From: Gryganskiella cystojenkinii
Taxonomy: Eukaryota; Mortierellomycota; Mortierellomycetes; Mortierellales; Mortierellaceae
Assembly (NCBI GenBank): GCA_015852425.1
Contig: JAAAIG010001102.1
Location: 1 to 10,756 of the forward strand
Direction of reading: 5' to 3'
Length of the DNA: 10,756 nt
Shown here piece by piece: positions 1-7,579 of the stretch. The number at the start of each line of letters is the position of its first letter. Within the stretch, counting starts at the first letter, position 1. The translations under genes were made by a program, and so were the position numbers. The notes beneath the pieces were generated by a model. That model worked only from the letters and a program-made list of their open reading frames with translations, was not told the origin of the DNA and did no database searches.

Positions 1-233
1 GGAGATAAAAAATATTCTTGGATACCCTTTGATATTGAATTGTTGACTCAATGAGAGGGCCCGAGCGGTCTATGGTTGTTTGTACTCTGCCGAGGACATT
101 TAGACAGAGACCTTCTCCTTCTTCGAGGGTGATGACAGCCGAGGCGGTTCTTCAAATCGAGGAAAGAAATTGATGCACGGAGGAAAAGAGCAGGGGAAAA
201 CACGCTCTTCGTCACCGTCGTTGTCATCATCAC
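1..233. repeat. Dispersed repeat A, left copy
   Basis: This stretch matches 4323-4521 in the same orientation by eye. Shared blocks include 'TCTTGGATACC', 'TTGTTG.CTCAATGAGAG', 'GAGCGG', 'TCTTCGAG.GTGATG.CAGCC', 'CAGGAAAGAAA'-like and 'CTCTTCGTCAC...GTTGTCATCA'. The left copy carries roughly 30 extra bases in the middle. It begins at the window edge, so its true left end is unknown. A short minus-strand reading frame is shared (around 'SFLDLKNRLG'), but it is too short and weakly kept to call a gene. It may be a non-autonomous element or part of an older segmental duplication. Confidence 0.7.
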
Positions 234-1010
234 TTGTTTTCCTTTTCATTCGCCTTGTTTTGGTAACACTGAGTCGAAGACTGCACCTAGATTTATTCTT
301 TGTTTTATGCTTCGATTTCCTTTGTCATCACCGTGTCGCTCACTGCATTATTGCCCGTGCCCGTACCTTCCTCTCCCCTCTCTTCCTCGCTATTTATGCC
401 GGCCTGACCAACATTAAATGATGTTTGTATACTTGATTCAGGCTGTTCACTGAGAAGACTGACGGCAATAGAAGAGCCACAGGGAACAAAGGGTATGAAT
501 GAACTTGGCAAATGACCACGAGGGTGTGGAGCGGAAAATTGTTGAACCCTGATTTTTTTTTCCTTTACTGTCTGTCGCAGGCCCATGTTCTTGTGATGTC
601 TACTCATTCGACAATCACTCTCTCGTATTCGTGCGACGATACCCCTATTGCTAGCTAGAAAATATGAGAAGAGATACCGGTGGCCGTTCTCCGATTCCTC
701 TCATTGTTTGACCCTTTACGTTACAGTTTCTCTCTCTTTTTTTAAATTTTTTTTTCATCGTATCCATGGTTCCCTTGGTAAGTCCGGTTCTGATCGACAT
801 TACCAAGGAATGATCCCTCAACAAGACCACGAGGCGGAACGGGTCATCGTTCCCTCGGCGGAGGATAATTGTCTGATGGTACTTATGGGTAAGACAGACC
901 ATGATCGCTCTACGATCTGTTTGCTAACCACGCTGACACGGTCTCTCGTGTGGGATTTAGTAAGATGTCTGGGCATGACGATTCCAATGCGTTCCACCTA
1001 ATCCTCTGTC
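234..1010. other. Intergenic stretch without a supported gene
   Basis: No reading frame here shows a recognisable domain. The open frames on both strands are short, rich in Ser, Arg and His, and overlap each other, as chance frames do. It contains pyrimidine-rich runs (for example around 728-755) and one perfect 9-bp inverted repeat at 773-808, listed separately. By position it corresponds to the space that holds the reductase gene in the second copy of the duplicated segment. Confidence 0.5.
773..808. repeat. Perfect 9-bp inverted repeat
   Basis: CCTTGGTAA at 773-781 is followed after an 18-base loop by TTACCAAGG at 800-808. The match does not extend beyond 9 bp. It could form a hairpin or be a dyad binding site, but nothing nearby indicates a function. 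Confidence 0.5.
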
Positions 1011-1330
1011 TCATGTCCTCGTCTGACAGTCATCACTGGAGGTCCACTTGCGACTTCGGACGATCTTGATGAGCAGTTTCGAGAAAAAAGGGCAGGCGGC
1101 GAAACAGGAGAGGGAGGAGTCGCAGTCTACGACTACCGAGAGCGGCCCTTGGTTCGGCAATTACTTTTGCACAGTGCACACTTTCCTTCCTCATGGACCT
1201 CGATGAACTGCAACTTTTTCACGAAATCGTTGCACGGTTCAAGGGCTTACTAGGATCGACAGACAAATGTGCTCGTTGGTTTACCACGGAACGAACCAGA
1301 CCTTAGCGTCACATCCAAACGTTAGCAGAC
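1011..1330. repeat. Dispersed repeat B, left copy (LRR-gene 3' flank)
   Basis: This stretch matches 8464-8735 in the same orientation. Shared blocks include 'AGTCATCACTGGA', 'CGCAGTCTACGACT', 'CCGAGA.CG.CCCT', 'GCAC.GTTCAA.G.CTTAC' and 'GA.C..AGC.TCACA.CCAA'. In both places it lies about 250-270 bp beyond the 3' end of a minus-strand LRR gene (ends near 1600 and 8984). It therefore reads as the conserved 3' flank of duplicated LRR genes rather than a free-standing mobile element. Weaker similarity may continue to about 1440. Confidence 0.72.
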
Positions 1331-1599
1331 ACACACCAGATTAAACGAGGACTATGAGTGACTCCAAGGACTTAACATACCCATGGTTCCTTCTCTCTTT
1401 ATGTTGTAACAGAGACGTTTATAAACGACAAAAAATAAAAGAAATCAAAGAATCTGTTTGTCCACAGACATAATGATGTTATCACCACGAATGACTCGTT
1501 TACGTTTTGTGAGTAGGAGGAGAAACTGTTTAATGGGGTAGGAAATTTTCCTCCGCGGCTCGTGGTGAAATAAAACGAGAAAAAAACATTGAGTCGTGT

Positions 1600-2560
1600 G
1601 TGTATACCAGTATATTCATTTCTTCCAAAACCTGTCTGACCTTCATAGCTATTGGGATGGGTCAACATAGATCAACGGCGCTGTGACGGCAAGCGACGCG
1701 GCCGGATTATGATACGCCTCTATAACCTTGGCTCGAGCCCGAGAAGGTTTTGCGATAAGGGACAAGTCATATTTCAGCACCTCAATATCGATGTTATCGC
1801 CCCGGGAAGGAAGGATACAGAACTTGAGATCGATGACAGGAGCTGACAGTATTCGGTTTCAATCAAAAGATTTCCAAAGGTGGGTCCAAAGATTGCACTA
1901 CAGGTATGGATATAACTCGACATGATGTGAAAGGTCTCGTCCTTGATTGTGACCAGCCTGGGACACGATTGCTAGATCTTCCAGAGTACACTCATTTGCT
2001 GATCATGGTTACGGACCTTCAAAACTCCCATCGATCCCATCCGCCAAGAAAGTCGAAACCTCTTGTTCGAGAGAAGAACGTGCCCGAGTGGATCTCTGAA
2101 AATCCAGGACAACTCCGGTGTGCACACCTGTCAAGGTCAACGTCTTCAAAGCGACCAGGGCACCCAACTGGCCATACACGCGGCAGTGATCGGCCTTTTC
2201 CGCCTCCGTCATCGGTGTCTTCATATGGTTTCCAACATCTGAACGTGGCTCATCTCCAACATGAATCACAACTGACAAAGTCTCAAGTGCGGTGACACAT
2301 GCCCAAGGTCGCGCTCCGTCGTCTTCCTCGGCCGGGTCGTGGAAGTCCATCATGTCCAATACGAGGTCCAGCGCCATTTGGTGGCCACGGCTTTTACAGA
2401 TACCGTCAAAGACGCGCAGATTCACGGCTCTCTCGAGAATCTTCTGCGGGTTGAATAAAGAGTCCCTCGATGCCATCCAAGGTGAACTCCTCCAGTCTTT
2501 GGACCAAGTCGAGCAACGGCAGCATCGCTTCTTGAGACATGTAAGTGTGTGGAGCGACGA
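1600..2560 (-). pseudogene. Decayed LRR-protein segment with transposed domain copy
   Basis: On the minus strand, 2560 to 2009 reads as an LRR array. It starts with a segment around 'LPLLDLVQRLEEFTLDGIEG' and a small insertion near 2455 shifts the frame. The open stretch 2476-2009 then holds 'WACVTALETLSVVI' and 'CRVYGQLGALVALKTLTLTG'. It stops with TAA right after 'SFEGP'. Further along, 1960-1660 carries a diverged copy of the domain that follows the F-box at 3345-3107 ('TDIEVLKYAMSLAAK' there, 'NIDIEVLKYDLSLIAK' here). Near 1630-1600 lies a C-terminal motif 'VLEEMNILVY' matching 'VLEEHISLSY' of the gene at 8984-9709. Stops and frame changes separate these blocks, so no intact protein is possible. 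In the family such proteins act as substrate receptors of SCF ubiquitin ligases, which is inference here. Confidence 0.7.
1660..1960 (-). repeat. Duplicated post-F-box domain, copy 1
   Basis: This is a direct repeat of 3107-3345, clearest at 'ATATTTCAGCACCTCAATATCG' (shared core of fewer than 20 identical bases on either side of one change) and 'CGGCGCTGTGACGG'. The translations match with mostly conservative changes ('VTIKDETFHIM' against 'VTTKNETFYNW', 'VIDLK' against 'VVDFK', 'AVTAPLIY' against 'SVTAPSIY'), which shows it once was coding. Relative to copy 2 it carries about 70 extra bases at roughly 1850-1920 and an indel near 1845. The extra bases lack intron boundaries that would restore the frame. 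Confidence 0.75.
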
Positions 2561-2683
2561 TGAGATTTCTCATCGACTGTAAACATGACTAGAAGATTGT
2601 CTGCGCGAGCTTGTTACTGGAGCTGTCCTATATGTCATCAGCTTCTCAAACAAACGCCTGGAGCTTATTCAGGTTCCCGGATA

Positions 2684-2706
2684 CATACACATACATACAC
2701 ATACTG
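2684..2706. repeat. Short ACAT-type microsatellite
   Basis: A run of 'ATACATACAC' units lies inside the decayed F-box/LRR region. It marks a place where the coding sequence has lost constraint. Confidence 0.6.
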
Positions 2707-3106
2707 GTGGAATCGAGTCGAAACCATTCCTGACCTTGGCAGACGCGGGCTGGTGATCGCTCTTTCGTCGAATCAAAAGAGTTGTGAGATTTGGGCATCG
2801 GCCATGAGTCAATACACTCTCGCCACCACTCAGGTTACCGATCCGAAGGGTATGCAGCCGCTCAAGCTCAGCAGAGGTTTTGACCAGGGCCCGAAGTATT
2901 CCTGCTGCTTGGCCGTTCCCCGATATTCGGTCTCCAAGGTCTGGAGGGTATTTGAATGGATCAAAGCAAGGATGTTAACTGCAGATGGCGTGGCTTGACT
3001 TGAACTTTGGCTGTACAATGGCGAGAACGATTCGAAGTCACCCATCACTTGAAGACACCCCAACTGCACGTTGAGCTTCATCAGCAAGCGATGTATACGG
3101 AAAGTT

Positions 3107-3345
3107 CTCATAGATCGACGGCGCTGTGACGGAAGGCGACGCCGCTTTAAGGGTGATGATGTGGTCTCTATCGCCTTGGCTCAAGTCCGATGAAGCTTTT
3201 GCGGCCAGGGACATGGCATATTTCAGCACCTCAATATCGGTGCTATCGCTCCAGGAAGAAACAACGCTGAGCTTGAAATCGACGACACGGAGCTGGGACC
3301 AGTTATAAAAGGTTTCGTTCTTGGTTGTGACCTGGAAGAGGGAGC
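3107..3345 (-). repeat. Duplicated post-F-box domain, copy 2
   Basis: This is the partner of 1660-1960 and is the better preserved copy: it is open in one frame ('STDIEVLKYAMSLAAKAS' to 'SVTAPSIYENFPYTSL'). It directly follows the F-box, which is probably the original gene order. Confidence 0.75.
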
Positions 3346-3773
3346 AGTCCGCTCTTCTGAGGAGGGACACTCACTCCCAGACCCATGGGCGCCATAATGT
3401 CCCCCAGTTTTTGGAAACAGCAGCACAGTTGATGTTTTCTCTCTGAGTGAGGAGTGGAGAGATCAAAATGGCCCATTCAGGAGGCAATTGATTCCAACCT
3501 AATAGGCCTATTAGAAAAATGGAGGCGAAGAGGAGATTGCGTGGTTGATGTGGCGTGGGTCGATTTGGCACGAATTTATAATGAACAAATGGTTTGCGAT
3601 GAAGTTCGAGTGAGTGACTGTGAGGAAACAGAAGAGAACAAGAGAGCACAAGGCGATACTCGCGAAAAAGAAGCCTTTGGTCAGTGATGGCCGTGTTTGA
3701 AGCTCTAAGCAGTGATCTCGCTCCACCCATTGGCAGCCACCCTTAATTTTCGGTACACAGCACCTCCACCCGA

Positions 3774-3792
3774 TTTTTTTTTTTTTTTTTTT
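3774..3792. repeat. Poly-T tract (T19)
   Basis: Nineteen consecutive T. With the A18 tract at 4287-4304 it encloses a segment of about 500 bp. On the plus strand it is followed by a CT-rich stretch resembling a fungal promoter or leader. Confidence 0.9.
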
Positions 3793-3810
3793 CAATCTTT
3801 TCATTCCTCA

Positions 3811-4255
3811 ATGAAGCACCTTCACTCCACCCTCCATCTTCGAACTCGCCCACCTATCCCAACATCTTTATACGCTACCCTTCCTGTCTCTTCACTTTTA
3901 CAAAGCTTTCGGTAAGAGAAGACTTGGGTCCACTTGATTATTGTGCATTCATGCCACATTTCTCAAGTTTTGGCCCTCGGATGGGTCACTGCATCCCTTC
4001 TCCCAATTCCACAACACTTTGTCGGTTTTACCCAACATCAGGATGATGTCTCTTCCGAAGCAAAGAGTCGCAGACTGAGGGTGTTGGAAAAGTCAATGAT
4101 TTGTTGCAGGTGCAGTCGTCGCCTGAGGATCCAAACCAGGTAAAGCCCAGGTAGAGTATATTGCTGTTTGGGGTGCGATGGCCTGCCGCCTGCTCACTGG
4201 GGCGCCCTGCACAACTCTTTCATCGGCAAGTGAAAGGAAAGTTGACTGAGAGCAG
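3811..4255 (+). pseudogene. Possible remnant of a plus-strand gene with presequence-like N-terminus
   Basis: After a pyrimidine-rich leader, ATG at 3811 opens a 34-codon frame, 'MKHLHSTLHLRTRPPIPTSL' and on. It is rich in Arg, Ser, Thr and Leu and lacks acids, like a mitochondrial presequence. A good donor (G|GTAAGA) follows at 3912. Downstream, about 4062-4140 reads 'KVNDLLQVQSSPEDPNQ', and from 4152 'VEYIAVWGAMACRLLTGAP' reads on, separated by 11 bases (GTAAAGCCCAG) that duplicate the local 'CAGGTA.AG' and break the frame. I do not recognise the protein. Candidate acceptors between 3912 and 4060 all led to a stop in my hand translation. It could equally be chance open frame. Confidence 0.25.
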
Positions 4256-4286
4256 ACCTATGAGGCAATTTTTGGTTATCAGAAAC

Positions 4287-4304
4287 AAAAAAAAAAAAAA
4301 AAAA
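4287..4304. repeat. Poly-A tract (A18)
   Basis: Eighteen consecutive A at the right end of the segment that starts with T19 at 3774. It lies just left of repeat A'. It might be the tail of a retroposed sequence or a simple slippage tract. Confidence 0.9.
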
Positions 4305-4322
4305 CGTACTCTTTCACAGGTT

Positions 4323-4521
4323 GGAAATAAAAAAAATCTTGGATACCTTTTGATTTGGATTGTTGGCTCAATGAGAGAGTCGAGCGGCTTTAAGTTGAAA
4401 GTATCTGTTCTTCGAGAGTGATGCCAGCCAAGTCGGTTATTCAGATCCAGGAAAGAAAAGTATACACAGGGCAAAGAGAGAGATTGGAAAACACACTCTT
4501 CGTCACTATTGTTGTCATCAG
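4323..4521. repeat. Dispersed repeat A', right copy
   Basis: This is the second copy of the repeat at 1-233, same orientation, shorter by a deletion in the middle. It lies about 200 bp beyond the 3' end of the reductase gene. The stretch from here to 4716 shows no further gene. Confidence 0.7.
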
Positions 4522-4697
4522 GTCGACATTATCGGTGCACCACCTTCACATTGCCTTCTTTCATGGTGGTTACGGTAAAAGACTCAGATCCGAGGGCAAG
4601 GGCGGAATCCAATCGGGCGTTGAGTCCTTGAGCGATACAAGACAGAGAGCTAGATCAATAGAAGATCGCAGGGCAGTTTATGACAGAAAACAGCAGC

Positions 4698-4703
4698 TTT
4701 AAT
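4698..4703 (-). terminator. Candidate polyadenylation signal ATTAAA
   Basis: ATTAAA on the minus strand lies 14 bases after the last stop codon of the reductase gene (4717-4719). It is the common variant of AATAAA, but a six-base match alone is weak. Confidence 0.35.
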
Positions 4704-4716
4704 GCTTTTAGAACTA

Positions 4717-4992
4717 TTAATACCCTGCAATTTGAACTTGTGAATCAATCAAGCCAGCGCGCTGCCAGGCATGAAGATACTTGCGCACAAGAGCATCATC
4801 AATTGCCACTAAGCTACGGATCACGGAGCTGTCGCGCTGTGCCGAATCTGTCATAAACACAGGTACATTATCGTCTGCATCTGTATTGCCAACCGATTGC
4901 TGAAGGAAAGGAATCAGCTCAAAGAATGGATTGCGATTCTTGATGAGCTCTTCGCTATCACCACTATCCAGATCCTTGCTCAAACTCTCCAC
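4717..4992 (-). CDS. Reductase C-terminal tail, shifted frame
   Basis: From 4992 a frame different from the upstream one stays open for about 90 codons. It reads 'VESLSKDLDSGDSEELIKN', 'NPFFELIPFLQ' and 'DALVRKYLHAWQRAGLID', the usual end of fungal thioester-reductase proteins (a 'NP...LLPFF' block, then 'V..YL..W...G'). The upstream frame runs out after 'QPYSKWRV' at 4980. Relatives as I recall them read roughly 'PYxxWVexL' here, so the join lies between W (4991-4989) and E (4989-4987), consistent with loss of 1 or 4 bases; an original GTGG tandem would explain a 4-base slip. Confidence 0.8.
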   Translation of the reverse strand: MESLSKDLDSGDSEELIKNRNPFFELIPFLQQSVGNTDADDNVPVFMTDSAQRDSSVIRSLVAIDDALVRKYLHAWQRAGLIDSQVQIAGY

Positions 4993-6290
4993 TTGCTATA
5001 CGGTTGAACGTCAAATTTCGTTGTCGGCAGTGCGTGTCGAAGAATTTCAAGAAACTCGGACCAGCTGATCGATTTGGGTTTGACCAAGTTGTACACACAT
5101 GTAGTGCGAGGCGTATCTAGTGCGAACTCGAGCAGCGCTCTTGCTACATCATCCACTGGGACCCAGTCAACAATTTTTGAGACTCCAGACGAGGGTAATG
5201 CATGAACGGTTGTTGGCGCGTATGTTAACATGGCATTCATCTCTGTCACATTGGTCCACACGCCATGTTCCCGATCACCAGCAATCTGTCCAACTCTGAC
5301 AATCTTGGCAGGAACACCACGTTGTCGATACGCCTCCATAAGAATACTCTCCGACGCAAATTTGGACCGACTGTATCCAGCGACTGCACTTGCCGCTCTA
5401 ATATCAAGCTCATCCTCTGGGACGTTGTAGTTGCCACCACTGACAGCGGGATACGCCAACGCGACGGAGACACTTGATGTGAAGACCACGCGTTTAGGTT
5501 GGCTAGGAGAGCTGGTAGCTGGCATGGCGGCGAGTCTGGCAAATTGAGCGACATTGAACATTTGGTCGGCATATGCCTGCACGGGTTTGTTGAATCCGAC
5601 AGACCATGCCACGTGGACAATCACACTCACTTCCCTCTCTGGTTGCTTATACACTTCCGTTGTCTGGCCAAACTTCACGTCATTGGTGTCATAGTCGCCC
5701 AAAACCACCATACGCTTGGTGCTCAGTGCGGCATCTAAAGCAGTAACATTGCAGTGGCGTTGACGCAAAGAACCACGGACACGTTCAACAGCCTTGTCGG
5801 CACCACCGCGAACCAACACAAGCACGGTCTTGACGCGATTGACAGGACGCTGAACAAGTACATCCAATACCCACGCGCCAAGGGATCCTGTTGCGCCCGT
5901 CAACAGTACCCCGGCTTCGGTCTCGTGCGAGACAACTTCGCCCCCAGTAGTATGGACGGTGAGGTCAGAAAAGTCGGTCAACTTGCGGATATACTCGAGC
6001 GTGCGATTATTTTGCGTCTCGACCATAGACTCATCGTTCGTCGCCGCCCCCGTGGAATCGGCTTGCTTTAACATCAACTTGGCCAGTTGCTCAATGGTCG
6101 AATAGGTGAAAATGGATTCTGCAGACAGTCGAAAGCCAAACGACTTTGCAATACGGCCACGGGCATGCGTGGCTTGAAGCGAGTCGATACCCAATTCGGA
6201 AAAGAAATCGAGCTGACGCCAGTTATCACCTGTTTTGAGCAAATTAGCTATATCCTGTCGCAAAAGCTGAATCAAAAGATCGCGCAGTCT
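4980..6290 (-). CDS. Carrier (thiolation) and thioester reductase domains
   Basis: Carrier domain: 'FFSELGIDSLQATHARGRI' with the phosphopantetheine-accepting Ser at codon 6182-6180 (about residue 641 counting from 8259). Reductase domain (NAD-binding_4 type, extended short-chain dehydrogenase fold): nucleotide-binding 'TGATGSLG' at about residues 735-742, 'HVAWSVGFN', 'VVFTSSVSVA', and the catalytic 'YSRSK' with Tyr at 5375-5373 and Lys at 5363-5361. All these residues are present. After the TAA at 6291 the same frame begins with 'RLRDLLIQLLRQDIANLL', which resembles helix I of a carrier domain. The frame ends at the shift near 4990. Confidence 0.9.
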   Translation of the reverse strand, partial: RLRDLLIQLLRQDIANLLKTGDNWRQLDFFSELGIDSLQATHARGRIAKSFGFRLSAESIFTYSTIEQLAKLMLKQADSTGAATNDESMVETQNNRTLEYIRKLTDFSDLTVHTTGGEVVSHETEAGVLLTGATGSLGAWVLDVLVQRPVNRVKTVLVLVRGGADKAVERVRGSLRQRHCNVTALDAALSTKRMVVLGDYDTNDVKFGQTTEVYKQPEREVSVIVHVAWSVGFNKPVQAYADQMFNVAQFARLAAMPATSSPSQPKRVVFTSSVSVALAYPAVSGGNYNVPEDELDIRAASAVAGYSRSKFASESILMEAYRQRGVPAKIVRVGQIAGDREHGVWTNVTEMNAMLTYAPTTVHALPSSGVSKIVDWVPVDDVARALLEFALDTPRTTCVYNLVKPKSISWSEFLEILRHALPTTKFDVQPYSKWRV

Positions 6291-6304
6291 TTACTCAAGC
6301 TCAC
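6230..6304 (-). other. Candidate 75-nt in-frame intron
   Basis: On the minus strand this segment starts GTGAGC, contains CTAAT as a branch site at 6247-6243 (14 bases before the acceptor), and ends AAAACAG. Its length is a multiple of three and it contains the in-frame TAA at 6291-6293. Removing it joins 'KHTA' to 'GDNWRQLDFFSELG' in frame (phase 1). Against it, the segment encodes a plausible carrier-domain helix I that would be lost. Both readings fit what is visible. Confidence 0.5.
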
Positions 6305-7422
6305 CGGCAGTGTGCTTGGTGATGGCGGTGGGCGGAATCATCGACTGGGAAGGAGCTTGGGAGTCGTCAATTGTGCTGTAAAGTACATCAATCTCGCTTG
6401 CAAAGAGTTCGTAGCATGGTCGGCGTCGAACTGAGCCCTTTTCAGTGGTGAGGAGGCTAGGTCTGCCGGGAGGGAGGATCTTGACCATGTCCGGGTAGAG
6501 TAAACGCGAGTGCTGTGGGGCAGTGACATTGACCTGGGTAACGGCATTGCCAATGCAAGTATCAATCTCCTGCTGCGACAGTGAAGCAGACATCTCGGGG
6601 TCCAGCACAATCAGCGCCGCAGTGCAAGGGCGATCTGCCCCGACGACAAGTGCACGCATGATGATAGGTTCGGAGCCGACAAGACTGTTCTCCATAGGCA
6701 GCGCCGAGGTCTTTTCGCCATTTGTGTGCACGAGTGTGTCATCCTTGCGGCCGACAAGAACATAATGCTCGTGGCCTCGGTGCTGGAAAAGGTCGCCACT
6801 GTGGTACTAGCCTTTATCATCCGTTTGCATGAAGCCGCCCAAGAGGCTGTCACGGTGGAAGACCAGTTCGAAAAGATCCTTGCCGACTTCTTCCATATAT
6901 GCGTGCGCCAATGGACCTATCATCATTTCGTCGCCGCGGCTATCTGAGTCGCCATGATCGGCATCGACACAACCAATCATAACTCCACCACTCTCGCTCG
7001 TCCCGTACATATCCATAACCTTGACACCCATCTGATTGCGGAGTAGCTGCACTGTCTCGACGCTCAACGGTGCTCCACAGAAATAGAGAATTCGCAACAT
7101 AGCAAGTTCCTTATGCGTGCTGGAGTTGGACGCCAATTGCTCAACAATGGCTGGAACAGTACAGAGGACACTGGCATTGCTGTGCTTGAGACTGTCTGCT
7201 GCCTGTGCTGCACTCACTGGCCATGTTGCCGCTAGCGGTAGCACCAATGCTTGGGCACCCGCAAACGTGGTGAGCATGATGCGTGCACCGTAGGCATGGA
7301 AGATAGGAAGGACTAGCAGGACAGCACTCCGCTTGCGACGTAAATAATATTTGTGATTTAAGTCAAGGTACAGGCTCGAAAAGTACATGCCGCGATACGG
7401 AGTTGGAAGAAGCTTGGGAAAT
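6291..7422 (-). CDS. Adenylation domain, second exon
   Basis: This exon completes the AMP-binding domain. Seen in order: 'FPK' finishing the phosphate-binding loop, 'LPIFHAYG' (about residues 266-272), 'YFCGAPLS' (340-347), 'DMYGTSESGG' (364-373, the A5-type ATP-binding motif), 'YHSGDLF' (433-439, ribose-binding Asp), 'VGRKDDT', 'NGEK' (461-464) and 'LLTTEKGSVRR' with the A10-type Lys at about 555. These motifs form one frame, broken only by a TAG at 6807-6809 just before 'YHSGDLF'. The C-terminal subdomain and linker end before the carrier. Confidence 0.9.
6807..6809 (-). other. In-frame TAG inside the adenylation domain
   Basis: The codons read 'QTDDKG' stop 'YHSGDLF' with no frame change. 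Many AMP-binding enzymes have 'DGWYHTGD' or similar here, so the likely ancestral codon is TGG (Trp), one G-to-A transition away, although CAG (Gln) also fits. No nearby GT-AG pair removes the stop while keeping both frame and flanking motifs. Confidence 0.85.
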
Positions 7423-7579
7423 CTATACAGCCGCAGCCAACAACCAAGGAGAGAATACGAACCTGAACATCAGTTTCCATAAAACGATAGGGCAGTAAAT
7501 GTAACAGATCAGGAGAGATTTTGCACGTAAAGGATCAAGCAAGAGATCGATTAATGCAGATGAACGGCAAAACACTTAC
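7423..7579 (-). other. Spliceosomal intron (157 nt)
   Basis: The donor GTAAGT at 7579 follows '...HSSGTTG' after two bases of a Gly codon. The acceptor TATAG ends at 7423 and the next base completes GGA (Gly), followed by TTT CCC AAG (FPK). The join restores the canonical 'SSGTTGFPK' adenylation motif exactly, which fixes both sites. Stops in the intron rule out retention. Confidence 0.92.

Larger units (their letters stand above)
2584..3730 (-). pseudogene. Decayed F-box protein gene, N-terminal part
   Basis: The open minus-strand frame 3730-3371 ends in an F-box-like domain, about 40 residues at 3493-3374 ('QLPPEWAILISPLLTQRE', then 'NCAAVSKNWGTLWRPWVWE'). F-boxes bind Skp1 and recruit targets to SCF ubiquitin ligases. 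An in-frame TGA at 3371-3373 follows directly, and the same frame then continues through 3370-3038 ('VTTKNETFYNWSQLRVVDFK' onward) before another stop. Further on, a piece in another frame at about 2900-2720 reads 'HTLRIGNLSGG' and 'CPNLTTLLIRR', typical of LRR spacing. The residues before the F-box (3730 to about 3494) look unlike a domain; the true start may be a later exon after an 'ATTAG' acceptor near 3503. Multiple breaks make a functional product unlikely. The rest of the gene continues toward 2009. Confidence 0.65.

Noticed and set aside
773..808. tRNA or structured RNA at the inverted repeat
   Set aside because: Only one stem is present; no cloverleaf arms or A/B box pair could be found around it.
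305..1001. Open frames on both strands in the left intergenic region
   Set aside because: Overlapping short frames of low complexity, no recognisable motif, no splice or start context that stands out.
3332..3374. 43-nt intron after the F-box
   Set aside because: The donor and acceptor look good, but the join moves the conserved following domain out of frame and the length is very short.
4980..4995. Programmed -1 ribosomal frameshift in the reductase
   Set aside because: There is no slippery heptamer (X XXY YYZ) at the overlap, and no such event is known for this family.
5754..6434. Plus-strand open frames opposite the reductase
   Set aside because: They are shadows of the minus-strand coding sequence with no domain signature.
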